Assembly: GCA_902793295.1 (NCBI GenBank)
Contig: CADBDA010000004.1
Coordinates: forward strand, 62,001 to 126,000
Length of the DNA: 64,000 bases
DNA from: an uncultured Bacteroidota bacterium
GTDB lineage: Bacteria > Bacteroidota > Bacteroidia > Bacteroidales > P3
Reading direction: 5' to 3'
The position numbers and the translations under genes were made by a program. Positions 45,401-53,113 of this stretch are shown piece by piece. Within the stretch, counting starts at the first letter, position 1. Every line of letters starts with the position of its first letter. The notes below the pieces were generated by a model. That model was not told the DNA's origin and made no database searches. It saw nothing but the letters and a program-made list of their open reading frames with translations.

Positions 45401-45892
45401 ATGGAGGATTTTGCAGCGATAGATTTTGAGACGGCCAACGGATGCCGCAGCAGCGTCTGCAGCGTGGGTGTTGTAGTGGTGCGGCAGGGTAGGGTGGTGG
45501 ACTCTTTTTACAGTCTCATCCAGCCTGAGCCGAACTACTATGCATGGTTTTGTCAGCGTGTGCATGGCCTTTGTCATGACGACACGGATGATGCCGATGT
45601 TTTTCCTACGGTGTGGCACAAGATTGAACCGCTCATAGAGGGGTTGCCGCTGGTGGCCCATAACGCCATGTTCGACGAGGGTTGTCTGCGTGCGGTGATG
45701 CAGGTTTACCAGATGGATTGGCCTGACTATGAGTTTTACGACACCCTCTGGGCATCGCGTCGCAAGCTGCGGGGTTTGCCCAATCACCAGCTGCATACTG
45801 TTGCTGAGGCATGCGGCTACCATCTAGAAAACCATCATCACGCTTTGGCCGATGCGGAGGCCTGTGCGGCGATAGCGCTGAAAATTCTGTAG
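45401..45892 (+). CDS. DEDDh 3'-5' exonuclease, DnaQ-like
   Basis: A 163-residue exonuclease of the DnaQ/RNase T fold. The Exo I motif is AAIDFETANG, Exo II is LVAHNAMFDEGCL, and Exo III is HHALADAEACAAI with its histidine and aspartate. There is no further domain, so it is a short stand-alone nuclease that could act in DNA repair or RNA trimming. It lies 8 bases after the secreted zinc-ribbon gene, an unexpected partner, and is convergent with the sirtuin gene. Confidence 0.9.
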   Translation: MEDFAAIDFETANGCRSSVCSVGVVVVRQGRVVDSFYSLIQPEPNYYAWFCQRVHGLCHDDTDDADVFPTVWHKIEPLIEGLPLVAHNAMFDEGCLRAVMQVYQMDWPDYEFYDTLWASRRKLRGLPNHQLHTVAEACGYHLENHHHALADAEACAAIALKIL

Positions 45893-45991
45893 CGGCCTGC
45901 CTTCGTTTTAGGGGCATACAATTGGCAGATTCTTTAGTTGCTGAATTTTCCGACCTTTGAGACTGTGCGCAGAGATTGAAAGCTTGTCATA

Positions 45992-46840
45992 TCATAGTTC
46001 GTTGAGTATCACGGACAAATCCTCGGTGAAGGCCATGAAGCGGTCTTTGATGCCTTCGAGCGAGGCGTCGGGGTAGTCGCGGTTGAAGCGTACCAGAGCC
46101 GTTTGTGGGAAGTTGAGAGCCATGTGTTCGAAGGGGAAGCGGATAATGGCGGGAGTGTTGAACCCAATGCCGAACTCCAGCAGTAGCAGGCGCTCTTGAT
46201 GGTGCTCGCGCACAAAGTCGTGGTAGCGCTCGGCTTGGCGGTGCCAGCGGTCGTCTTCAACGAAGGTGTCGTCGCAACGGAGGTTGGGCGTCAGCAGTTC
46301 GCCAGTACGCGGATGGCGGGGTACGAGGCTGGTGGGTATGCGGCAGTCCTCGGTTGCGGCCATCGCTCTGAAGACCCAGTCCTTGCAGTAGATAAGTTCC
46401 TTGTTTTCGCCGCTGCGGCTTTGCAGGTAGGCGTAGTCGCCCTGCGTGGCGAATATCCGGTTGCGAGCGAAGCCGCTCTGTTCGAACTGTCCGTCGGTAT
46501 TGGTGGTCACCACGAACCACTCCTTCCCCTCCACAAGTGGCAGCAGGCTGCGATAAAGATCCGTGCCACCTGTACGGAAACGTGAGAACCATATATGTCG
46601 TGCCCAATAGGCCCAACGCTCCTCTTCGGATGCGAAGGGATAGAAGGCTGATGTGTAGAGGTCTGTGAAACCATAGCGCTCAATCCACAGGGCAAACTCG
46701 CGACGGAAATCCTCGCCGGCGTAGTCCAGACCCGCGGCGGTGCTCAAGCCGCTGCCGGCACCTATGATGATGGCGTCTGACTCCGCAATCAGCTTGCGAA
46801 GAGCGTCAACGCGTTGCGAGAAGTTCTCGGTAGATGTCAT
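45992..46840 (-). CDS. class M sirtuin (SirTM), protein ADP-ribosyltransferase-like
   Basis: A 282-residue Sir2-fold protein. The NAD-binding loop is IIGAGSGLSTAAGLDY (residues 25-40), followed by the SirTM-specific stretch YGFTDLYTSAFYPF and TTNTDGQF (112-119) in place of the usual TQNID. SirTM enzymes studied in other bacteria ADP-ribosylate proteins rather than deacetylate them. In the region before NLRCDDTFVED, where I would expect further cysteines, this protein has RHPRTG, so a structural zinc site may be missing. I chose the ATG at 46840; it overlaps the macrodomain gene by 35 bases, which indicates coupled translation. Confidence 0.85.
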   Translation of the reverse strand: MTSTENFSQRVDALRKLIAESDAIIIGAGSGLSTAAGLDYAGEDFRREFALWIERYGFTDLYTSAFYPFASEEERWAYWARHIWFSRFRTGGTDLYRSLLPLVEGKEWFVVTTNTDGQFEQSGFARNRIFATQGDYAYLQSRSGENKELIYCKDWVFRAMAATEDCRIPTSLVPRHPRTGELLTPNLRCDDTFVEDDRWHRQAERYHDFVREHHQERLLLLEFGIGFNTPAIIRFPFEHMALNFPQTALVRFNRDYPDASLEGIKDRFMAFTEDLSVILNEL

Positions 46841-47627
46841 TGTCGATGTCTTTGAAAACATTAAATACCACGATAAAACTCTTGTCTTTAAACGCGTAGC
46901 CTTTAACTGCTTCGATGGCGATTTCTGCTGCGCGGCGGTTGGGGAAGTGAAATTCGCCCGTGGAGATGCAGCAGAAGGCGATGCTGCGACAGCCGTTGGC
47001 TTCGGCAATGGCGAGGCAATTGCGATAGCAGTTGGCCAACTGTTCTTCCTGCTTCTTGGAGGGCACACCGTTGGAAATGATGGGGCCCACGGTGTGGATC
47101 ACATATCGGCAAGGCAGGTTGTAAGCTTTGGTTATCAGAGTCTCAGTTGTGAAGGCATACCGATAGGTGGTGTCGTTGAAGGTGTATTCCTCATGCACAG
47201 GCGGGCACTCCGCACCGCTCATGGCTTCAGCACATTCGGCGCGCAATTGCAGGCCGGCGGCACTATGGATGCAGTTGTCGATGCAGGCGTGCAACGGATG
47301 CCAGCATCCCATCATCTGACTGTTGGCGGCATTTACGATGGCATCGACCTTAAGCCGGGTAATGTCGCCCTGCCAGAGGAAAGGGGAGTGTTGCGCTGAT
47401 GTGGCGATATCGTCCAACGTTACCACTCCTTTGTCTTGCAGTTGCATCTGCAACTCGGCATCCTGCGCACGGAGGTATGTCTCGCTCAGCGGCTGAGGTT
47501 CCCATACATTCATGAGTGCTCGTAGCATCTGTTGCTTTTCGGCCAGTGTGGCTGGAATGTCGGCCAGTGTATGGTTCTGTTCCAGCAGGTGACGTATGCA
47601 GAAATCGATGTTTTCAAGCCTTTCCAT
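46806..47627 (-). CDS. zinc-containing macrodomain protein, ADP-ribosyl hydrolase
   Basis: A 273-residue protein with a helical lead of about 80 residues and a macrodomain: WQGDITRLKVDAIVNAANS, then GCWHPLHACIDNCIH, then CCISTGEFHFPN. Cys108, His113 and Cys115 match the zinc site of the Zn-Macro subclass that is genetically linked to SirTM. That subclass removes ADP-ribose from proteins. I chose the ATG at 47627. The gene overlaps the HxlR regulator upstream by 14 bases and the sirtuin downstream by 35 bases, so writer and eraser come from one message. Confidence 0.88.
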   Translation of the reverse strand: MERLENIDFCIRHLLEQNHTLADIPATLAEKQQMLRALMNVWEPQPLSETYLRAQDAELQMQLQDKGVVTLDDIATSAQHSPFLWQGDITRLKVDAIVNAANSQMMGCWHPLHACIDNCIHSAAGLQLRAECAEAMSGAECPPVHEEYTFNDTTYRYAFTTETLITKAYNLPCRYVIHTVGPIISNGVPSKKQEEQLANCYRNCLAIAEANGCRSIAFCCISTGEFHFPNRRAAEIAIEAVKGYAFKDKSFIVVFNVFKDIDNDIYRELLATR

Positions 47628-47991
47628 AGTATTTCTCGCGGTCGGATACGATGTCGTGTAGATTGTCATAGGCCCAATCCATCAGTTGTTGCATGACGGG
47701 CATGAAGCCGCGGCCACGTGCGGTCAAAGCGTACTCCACCCGCGGCGGCACCTCGGGGAAAACCTTGCGGCTGATGAGCCCGTCGGCCTCCAATCCGCGC
47801 AGGGTGCTGGTGAGCACCTTCTGCGAACAGTCGGGGTTGCGCTCGGCCAGGTCGCGAAATCGCAGGGGCTCCGCACTGCTATTCAATGTGTAGAGCACAG
47901 CCAGTGCCCACTTGCTGCTGAGACGCACAAGCACGTTGCGGATGGGACATTCCGGGAAAACGGGGTCTTGTATAAAGTCTTTGCTAATCAT
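47614..47991 (-). CDS. HxlR-family transcription regulator
   Basis: A 125-residue winged-helix regulator. The family signature is clear: CPIRNVLVRLSSKWALAVLYTL, FRDLAERNPDCSQKVLTSTLRGLEADGLISRKVFPEVPPRVEYALTARG. HxlR proteins often sense thiol or aldehyde stress; Cys15 (PECPIRN) and Cys55 (NPDCSQ) are candidates for such sensing. It is the first gene of the operon with the macrodomain and sirtuin and probably controls it. Confidence 0.92.
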   Translation of the reverse strand: MISKDFIQDPVFPECPIRNVLVRLSSKWALAVLYTLNSSAEPLRFRDLAERNPDCSQKVLTSTLRGLEADGLISRKVFPEVPPRVEYALTARGRGFMPVMQQLMDWAYDNLHDIVSDREKYYGKA

Positions 47992-48022
47992 GATATATTC
48001 GGTTCACTTGAGTTCGGAGATG

Positions 48023-48048
48023 CAAATATACATATATTATTTAATATA
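48023..48048 (-). promoter_or_regulatory. promoter and possible HxlR operator of the macrodomain-sirtuin operon
   Basis: TATATTTG (minus strand, 48023-48030) fits the -7 box. Directly upstream, 48033-48048 is an inverted repeat, TATATT-ATTT-AATATA, between the -7 and -33 positions. A regulator bound there would block transcription. The link to HxlR is inferred from position only. Confidence 0.45.
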
Positions 48049-48233
48049 CACGTGGACACATGAAAAGGATGTTTCGTTAAGTTGCGAATTGTCACGTTTT
48101 TATCATTATTTAATGTCTGGATAATTCGTAGCAATTCCTTTTTTTGCGGAAGAAAGATACTCCCTTTTTTTGCAAACAGGCAGGCGCTTTTTATCGGACT
48201 GCCTGTTGCGTGTGTTGTAGGTGCGGATGGGGT

Positions 48234-48686
48234 TTACCACACCAGCGGTTCGGTGAGAATGTTGCCGTCGGTCATGGGGCTGTCGGCCTCGGTGAAAGCG
48301 TTGGCTTTATACTGGATGCAGAGCATGGTGAGGTTCTCGCGTCCGGTGTTCTTCAGGGCGCGGCGACCGTCGGGACTCACTCGCACGATGGTGCCTTCGC
48401 TGACAGGAAACTGCTCGCCGTCCACCTGGTAGGTGCCTTCACCTCGGAGGATGATGTAGAGTTCTTCGTGTGTCTTGTGGGTGTGCAGGAAGCCACTATC
48501 CTGACCGGGCACGAGGGTTTGGAACGACAATTCGCTACCTGTGGCTCCTACGGCCTGGCCCACAAAGACCTTGCCTTGGATGACATTGGGACCCATCGGC
48601 AATTCGTGCTCGATAATCTGGTTGATATTTCCAACGTTGACTGCGGCATAGTTGCGTCCGCTCTTGATGTTTTCTATTGTTTTCAT
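48234..48686 (-). CDS. cupin domain protein
   Basis: A 150-residue single-domain cupin. Motif 1 appears as HTHKTHEELYIILRGEGTYQVDG, with the two histidines and a glutamate that usually hold a metal ion; motif 2 is shortened and lacks a clear histidine (RVSPDGRRALKNTG). It may be a small metal-dependent enzyme or a binding protein. No product can be named. It has its own promoter and lies 242 bases upstream of the HxlR gene on the same strand. Confidence 0.85.
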   Translation of the reverse strand: MKTIENIKSGRNYAAVNVGNINQIIEHELPMGPNVIQGKVFVGQAVGATGSELSFQTLVPGQDSGFLHTHKTHEELYIILRGEGTYQVDGEQFPVSEGTIVRVSPDGRRALKNTGRENLTMLCIQYKANAFTEADSPMTDGNILTEPLVW

Positions 48687-48714
48687 TTCTTTTTACTTTT
48701 AAATTTTTCGATTG

Positions 48715-48745
48715 CAAAAGTACAACCATCTTGTCATTTCTGCAA
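48715..48745 (-). promoter_or_regulatory. promoter of the cupin gene
   Basis: On the minus strand, TTG at 48743-48745, a 20-base spacer and TACTTTTG at 48715-48722. The cupin ATG lies 28 bases downstream. Confidence 0.72.
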
Positions 48746-48874
48746 GAAGTTACTCTGGTGATAGTCACTTACCGCGAGGTAACCTTTGCGCTAAAATGGA
48801 TATACCGCTTGGGGTGTTTTATGATTATTTAACTTTTGGATTAAGCCAATACCGTCAGAAAAACCGTTGTAATT

Positions 48875-48942
48875 CATCATTCCATAACAAAAATCGCTCA
48901 TTTTGAAACATTCAATAGTGTCTCCAAATGAGCGAAATGATG
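48875..48942. other. compound inverted repeat in an intergenic region
   Basis: A 10-base perfect arm (TCGCTCATTT at 48894-48903 with its complement at 48926-48935) encloses a 22-base loop. A second, outer 7-base arm (CATCATT at 48875-48881 with AATGATG at 48936-48942) extends it with a 12-base bulge on one side. It sits in the 336-base gap (48687-49022) between the TonB C-terminal gene and the cupin gene; nothing else is recognised in that gap apart from the cupin promoter. Confidence 0.6.
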
Positions 48943-49022
48943 GGGATTGGCGTTAAAAGGTGGACTTGAGCAAACGTCGTTATGTGAGGTAGCTGTTAAA
49001 GGATTGCCCTATTTGTCGGCGC

Positions 49023-49532
49023 TTAATTGCTGATGAATCGCCAGCTCTCCGTTTCCTGTAGATTGGTCGGATTGATTGGGTCTTGGACTTTGATGGGCTC
49101 TTGCCACCATGTATTTTCCAGGTGGTTCTTTTCGTAGTCGAAATAGACTGAGAGTGTGCATTTTACATTTACCGGATGACCAAACAGACTGGCGGGTGTC
49201 CACTTGGGAAGCTGTTGCACCACTTTCACTGCTTGCTTGGCGCTACCACGTCCGGGATCGTTGAGTGCCTTGGGCTCCAGAATGCTACCATTGGTATCGA
49301 TGATGAAAGTGACGTAGATGTTGCCGATGATTCCGTTTCTCTTATAGTCGATATGTTTTTGGATGCACTCCCACAGCGCCTCGTTGCCTCCGGGAAATGA
49401 AGGGGCAATGTCGTATTTCCCTTCAAACAAAATGTTGGTGTCGGGCTCGATCTCATTTTGCGCCTGGGCGGTGGCTGTTGCACCGAACAGGAATGCAAAA
49501 ATCATTCCGATGGATAAGAGTGCGTTTTTCAT
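49023..49532 (-). CDS. exported TonB C-terminal domain protein
   Basis: A 169-residue protein with a cleavable-looking signal peptide (GMIFAFLFGATATAQAQ) and a TonB C-terminal-like domain: SFPGGNEALWECIQKHIDY, GNIYVTFIIDTNGSI, and QLPKWTPASLFGHPVNVKCTLSVYFDY. True TonB has a retained membrane anchor and a proline-rich linker; this protein has neither, so it may be a free periplasmic relative rather than an energy transducer. Its role is unknown. The IS-type transposase gene lies just upstream. Confidence 0.8.
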   Translation of the reverse strand: MKNALLSIGMIFAFLFGATATAQAQNEIEPDTNILFEGKYDIAPSFPGGNEALWECIQKHIDYKRNGIIGNIYVTFIIDTNGSILEPKALNDPGRGSAKQAVKVVQQLPKWTPASLFGHPVNVKCTLSVYFDYEKNHLENTWWQEPIKVQDPINPTNLQETESWRFISN

Positions 49533-49726
49533 AGTGATAGTGGTTTGTTTGTAGGTGGGTTCTATTTATTCACTTTTTGGTCATCCAAACAGACAGAACC
49601 CGTTAATCTGCCAGACAACCGTGATTTGACATTCGATTTACGAGTGCAAAGTTACAACTATTTTTTCATTTGACAATGAACTTTTTGCCATAATTTTGCG
49701 GAGGGTGTAATTGTTTGATATTCTGC

Positions 49727-50800
49727 TTATTGAGCTACCATTAAATCGGGTTGGTATTTCTTGATTTGCACTAGTCGGCACATGTTGTAGACAAGGTTTG
49801 TCAGTGCGATGTTGGCTTTTGCCCTTATCAATCCCACTCCTCGGAATATCAGGCCCCCCATCGTCTGCTCCATGAATCCGAAGACATGCTCAACACGGCT
49901 GCGCACCTTCGACTTCTGCCGGTTGCGTTCCCTCTGCTCCTCCGTCAAGGGATGGCCTCTCCGGCCCTTCTCGCAGATTATCGGAGTCTTGTGCTTCGCT
50001 CTCACCACATCTTCCATCCCAGCATATCCCGCGTCGAGCCAAACAGGTTCTCCGTGGGCCCCCTTGGGCGGCTCTGTCAGTACGCGCTCCGTCTCCTTGG
50101 AGTCGTGGCGGTTGGCGGCACACACCGTGTAGTTTCGTATGAGCTTGGTCTTGTTGCATATCTCCACGTTGTCCTTGTACCCATAGAACCGTTTCCCGCG
50201 TTTCTTCACCCATCGGGCGTCGATGTCCTTGTGGCACTTCTTGTGGGGATTGTTGTTCCAGAGTTCATCGCCCTTGCCCTCCTTTATCTTCCTGTTCTCC
50301 TCGCGTGTGTTGCGCTGCCGAGGGGCAATGACAAAACTTGCGTCGATAATCTTGCCCTCATTCACAATCAGCCCTATGCTGTCAAGATACTCGTTGAATC
50401 TCTTGAACAGTAAATCATACGTCCCGCTCTGAGCCAGCGCGTCCTTATACTTCCACACTGTCTTCCCGTCCGGCACATCGTCCACACTCTGGATGCCGAG
50501 GAAGTCTCGGAAACTGGTGCGGTCCTTGATGTGGTACTCTATTTGGGCATCGCTCAATCCGTATAGCCTCTGCAGAAACAACACTCGGAACATAAACACT
50601 GGATCGATTGGCTTGCGGCCCGCGTTGCTCTTCTTCCCCGTGTTCTCAAATACAGGTTCCAAGATGTTTCGGAACTGCTCAAAGTCTATGATTTCCTTCA
50701 ACTTTGGCAACGGATTGCCGTTTTTGAGTAATTCCTGAAGAGTGTTCTCTTTGTCAAATAACCCAACATCTTGATTCTTACGGTATTTCATGTGAGCCAT
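49727..50800 (-). CDS. IS5-family transposase, DDE type
   Basis: A 357-residue transposase with an amino-terminal DUF772-like domain (RNILEPVFENTG, PVFMFRVLFLQRLYGLSDAQIEYHI) and a DDE catalytic domain. The acidic triad fits Asp in IIDASFV, Asp in WLDAGYAGME and Glu in VRSRVEHVFGF. The frame is intact, so the element may still be active. Start ATG at 50800, or 50791. It lies between the TonB C-terminal gene and rsmI, in the same direction as both. Confidence 0.9.
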   Translation of the reverse strand: MAHMKYRKNQDVGLFDKENTLQELLKNGNPLPKLKEIIDFEQFRNILEPVFENTGKKSNAGRKPIDPVFMFRVLFLQRLYGLSDAQIEYHIKDRTSFRDFLGIQSVDDVPDGKTVWKYKDALAQSGTYDLLFKRFNEYLDSIGLIVNEGKIIDASFVIAPRQRNTREENRKIKEGKGDELWNNNPHKKCHKDIDARWVKKRGKRFYGYKDNVEICNKTKLIRNYTVCAANRHDSKETERVLTEPPKGAHGEPVWLDAGYAGMEDVVRAKHKTPIICEKGRRGHPLTEEQRERNRQKSKVRSRVEHVFGFMEQTMGGLIFRGVGLIRAKANIALTNLVYNMCRLVQIKKYQPDLMVAQ

Positions 50801-50818
50801 ATTTCTTTGTTAACACCG

Positions 50819-50826
50819 CAAATTTA
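50819..50826 (-). promoter_or_regulatory. -7 box of the transposase gene
   Basis: TAAATTTG on the minus strand, 18 bases upstream of the transposase ATG. Confidence 0.5.
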
Positions 50827-50873
50827 CGAAGAATTATCGATACAACCAGATGAATTTTAATGGATTAATTTAT

Positions 50874-50895
50874 AGAACTCCCCGTAAGGGGTTCT
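50874..50895 (-). terminator. hairpin after rsmI
   Basis: AGAACCCC and GGGGAGTTCT pair around a TTAC loop with one bulged base, 5 bases beyond the rsmI stop. No T-run follows, so termination would be weak; the tail may have been displaced by the nearby insertion element. Confidence 0.5.
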
Positions 50896-50900
50896 GTTGG

Positions 50901-51599
50901 CTATTCGTGTGCACCTTCAAGTACGACAACTATCTCGCCTTTCACCTCTTTTGCTGCGAAGTGGTCGTGTACTTCGCGGAGGGTGCCGCGGGCGGTTTCG
51001 GCGTGGAGTTTGCTGATTTCGCGGCTGACGCTGACCTGGCGTTCCTCACCCATCACCTCGATAAGTTGTTCCAGTAGTTTGACCAGTCGGAAGGGGCTCT
51101 CATAGATGACTATGGTGCGGCTTTCGGTTGCCAGTCGTTGCAGGGCTGTTTGGCGTCCTTTCTTGTGGGGAAGGAAGCCTTCGAACATGAAGCGGTCGCA
51201 GGGCAGTCCGCTGTCTATCAGTGCTGGAACAAATGCTGTGGCGCCGGGAAGGCATTCTACGGTGATGTCTTCTTTCACGGCCTCGCGTACCAACAGGAAT
51301 CCCGGGTCGCTGATGCCGGGGGTTCCGGCATCTGTGACAATGGCAATGCTCATTCCGCTGCGCAGTTTGTCGACCAGTCCTGTCACCACTTGGTGCTCGT
51401 TGAAGATGTGGTACGACTGCATGGGTGTCGTGATGCCATAGTGCTGCATCAGCACACGGCTGGTACGGGTGTCTTCGGCCAGTATCAGGTCGACAGATTT
51501 TAAAACCTCGACGCCACGAAAAGTCATGTCGCCGAGGTTTCCTACCGGTGTTGGTACCAGATATAATTTTGAATTTTGAATTTCGAAGTTTGAGTTCAT
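50901..51599 (-). CDS. rsmI: 16S rRNA (cytidine1402-2'-O)-methyltransferase RsmI
   Basis: A 232-residue tetrapyrrole-methylase-fold enzyme that methylates the ribose of C1402 in 16S rRNA. Diagnostic blocks are LYLVPTPVGNLGDMTFRGVEVL, LAEDTRTSRVLMQHYGI, VTDAGTPGISDPGFLLVREAV and the later FEGFLPHKKGRQ. It ends slightly short, without a long carboxyl domain, as is usual in Bacteroidota. It is the last gene of the operon with yebC and trmB. Confidence 0.95.
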   Translation of the reverse strand: MNSNFEIQNSKLYLVPTPVGNLGDMTFRGVEVLKSVDLILAEDTRTSRVLMQHYGITTPMQSYHIFNEHQVVTGLVDKLRSGMSIAIVTDAGTPGISDPGFLLVREAVKEDITVECLPGATAFVPALIDSGLPCDRFMFEGFLPHKKGRQTALQRLATESRTIVIYESPFRLVKLLEQLIEVMGEERQVSVSREISKLHAETARGTLREVHDHFAAKEVKGEIVVVLEGAHE

Positions 51600-51628
51600 C
51601 TTACAATTCGTAATCCAAAATTGACGGA

Positions 51629-52369
51629 TTATTCTTCCTCAAAATCGTCGGGGATTTCCATATCGTGGAAGACGTTGGTCACATCGTCATCCTCTTCCAG
51701 GATATTGATAACCTTCAGTACTTTGCGAATGGAGTCTTCGTCGATGCTGCGGGTGGTGTTGGGGATGCGCTGCAGTTCGGCGCTCTCGCATTCGATGCCC
51801 ATGGTTTCCAGCATCTTCACCATGTTGCCGAAGTCTTCGTAAGCGGTGTAGAGGGTCAGATATTCGTCATCGACTTCCATTTCTTCCAGACCACCGTCAA
51901 TCAGTTCCATTTCCAGTTCTTCAACGTTCATTTCGGGTTTGCGGGGAATCACGAAGACGCCCTTGCGGGTGAAGAGGAAGCTGAGGCTGCCGTTGGTTTC
52001 AAGGGTGCCGCCGAATTTGTTCATGATGGATTTCACGTTGGCGACGGTGCGGTTGTTGTTGTCCGAAAGGGCCTCGATGAAGAGTGCGATGCCGTGGTTC
52101 ACATGGCATTCGAAAGTGAGCTCCTGCATGGCGGCAGCATCCTTGTCGTTGGCCTTGTTGATGGCACGTTGCAGCGTGTCTTTGGGCATGTTGCAGCCGC
52201 GGGCGTTCTGCACGAGCAGACGCAGACGGGGGTTGCTGTCGGGGTCGGGACCGCCTTCGCGGACGGCGATAGATACTTGTTTCAAGATGTTCGAATACTG
52301 TTTGGAGCGCTTGGCATCTGCTGCGCCTTTGGCTCTCTTAATCTTTGACCATTTGTTGTGTCCTGACAT
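51629..52369 (-). CDS. YebC/PmpR family protein, copy 1
   Basis: A 246-residue YebC-type protein, with MSGHNKWSKIKRAKGAADAKRSKQYSNI, GGPDPDSNPRLRLLVQNARGCNMPKDTLQRAI and DNNNRTVANVKSIMNKFGG. The family was named for transcription control, but newer work links it to translation on the ribosome. The carboxyl end is very acidic. It lies between trmB and rsmI, which fits a translation role. A second member is encoded at 59868-60578. Confidence 0.93.
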   Translation of the reverse strand: MSGHNKWSKIKRAKGAADAKRSKQYSNILKQVSIAVREGGPDPDSNPRLRLLVQNARGCNMPKDTLQRAINKANDKDAAAMQELTFECHVNHGIALFIEALSDNNNRTVANVKSIMNKFGGTLETNGSLSFLFTRKGVFVIPRKPEMNVEELEMELIDGGLEEMEVDDEYLTLYTAYEDFGNMVKMLETMGIECESAELQRIPNTTRSIDEDSIRKVLKVINILEEDDDVTNVFHDMEIPDDFEEE

Positions 52370-52425
52370 GATAAATGATATTTAGTTGTTAATTGATTTT
52401 TTTCTTATAATCTGGTATGACTTTC

Positions 52426-53112
52426 CTATGATTGCTCCTGGTTTTGAGTGGCGTTGATGCTGAATTTGATGTAGGTGATGGGTTTGCCCTCTTTCAGGAA
52501 CATCGATTCATAGAAGGTCTGCACGGCGGTGGCCATGCCGCCATAGCCTGCGGCATATAGATCGGGGGTGTGATATTCGACCTTGTAGCCGGCGGGGGCG
52601 ATGACCTCGTCCATGGTGTAGTCGTACAGTTCGCGCGAATCGGTCTTCAGATGAATGAAGCTGTCCGGTTTGAGCATCTGGCGGTAGTAGCCCAGAAAGC
52701 GTTCGCTGGTGAGTCGTTTCATGGGTTTCTTCGGTTGCGGGTCGGGGAAGGTTATCCATATCTCAGAGACCTCGTTGGGGCCGAAAAAGCGGTTGATCAG
52801 CTCGATGCGTGTGCGCAGGAACGCCACATTCTTCATCTGTTCCTCGTTGCTGGTCTTGGCTCCACGCCACATACGGGCGCCCTTGATGTCGACGCCGATG
52901 TAGTTGCGTTGGTTGTTTTCGCGGGCCAGTGCGATGGTGTATTCGCCCTTTCCGCATCCCAGCTCCAGTACGATTGGGTTGTCGTTGCCGAAGAATTCTT
53001 TCCAACGGCCACGCCATTCGAAAGGGTGCTCCTCCAGATACTCGAACGTCACCTGGAACAGGTTGGGGAAGGTCAGGTTCTCTGCAAATCTCGCTAACTT
53101 ATGCTTCGCCAT
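52426..53112 (-). CDS. trmB: tRNA (guanine46-N7)-methyltransferase TrmB
   Basis: A 228-residue SAM enzyme that makes m7G46 in tRNA. Motif I is LELGCGKGEYTIALA, with GVDIKGARMWRGAK after it, the conserved EIWITFPDPQPKKPMKRLTSERFL block and LKTDSRELYDYT. Start is 1 base after the stop of the SPOR protein gene, so translation is probably coupled. Confidence 0.95.
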   Translation of the reverse strand: MAKHKLARFAENLTFPNLFQVTFEYLEEHPFEWRGRWKEFFGNDNPIVLELGCGKGEYTIALARENNQRNYIGVDIKGARMWRGAKTSNEEQMKNVAFLRTRIELINRFFGPNEVSEIWITFPDPQPKKPMKRLTSERFLGYYRQMLKPDSFIHLKTDSRELYDYTMDEVIAPAGYKVEYHTPDLYAAGYGGMATAVQTFYESMFLKEGKPITYIKFSINATQNQEQS

Positions 53113-53113
53113 T

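Larger units (their letters stand above)
49559..50878. mobile_element. IS5-family insertion element, ends uncertain
   Basis: The transposase gene defines the element. Possible ends are a 14-base imperfect inverted repeat (49559-49572 and 50865-50878, 11 of 14 matching), which would give an element of 1.32 kb, normal for this family. I see no target-site duplication, and the right copy overlaps a hairpin behind rsmI, so the ends are tentative. Confidence 0.35.

Noticed and set aside
46841..47068. Longer start for the sirtuin
   Set aside because: The extra 76 residues are a shadow of the macrodomain gene, rich in Ser, Pro and Ala, with no family match.
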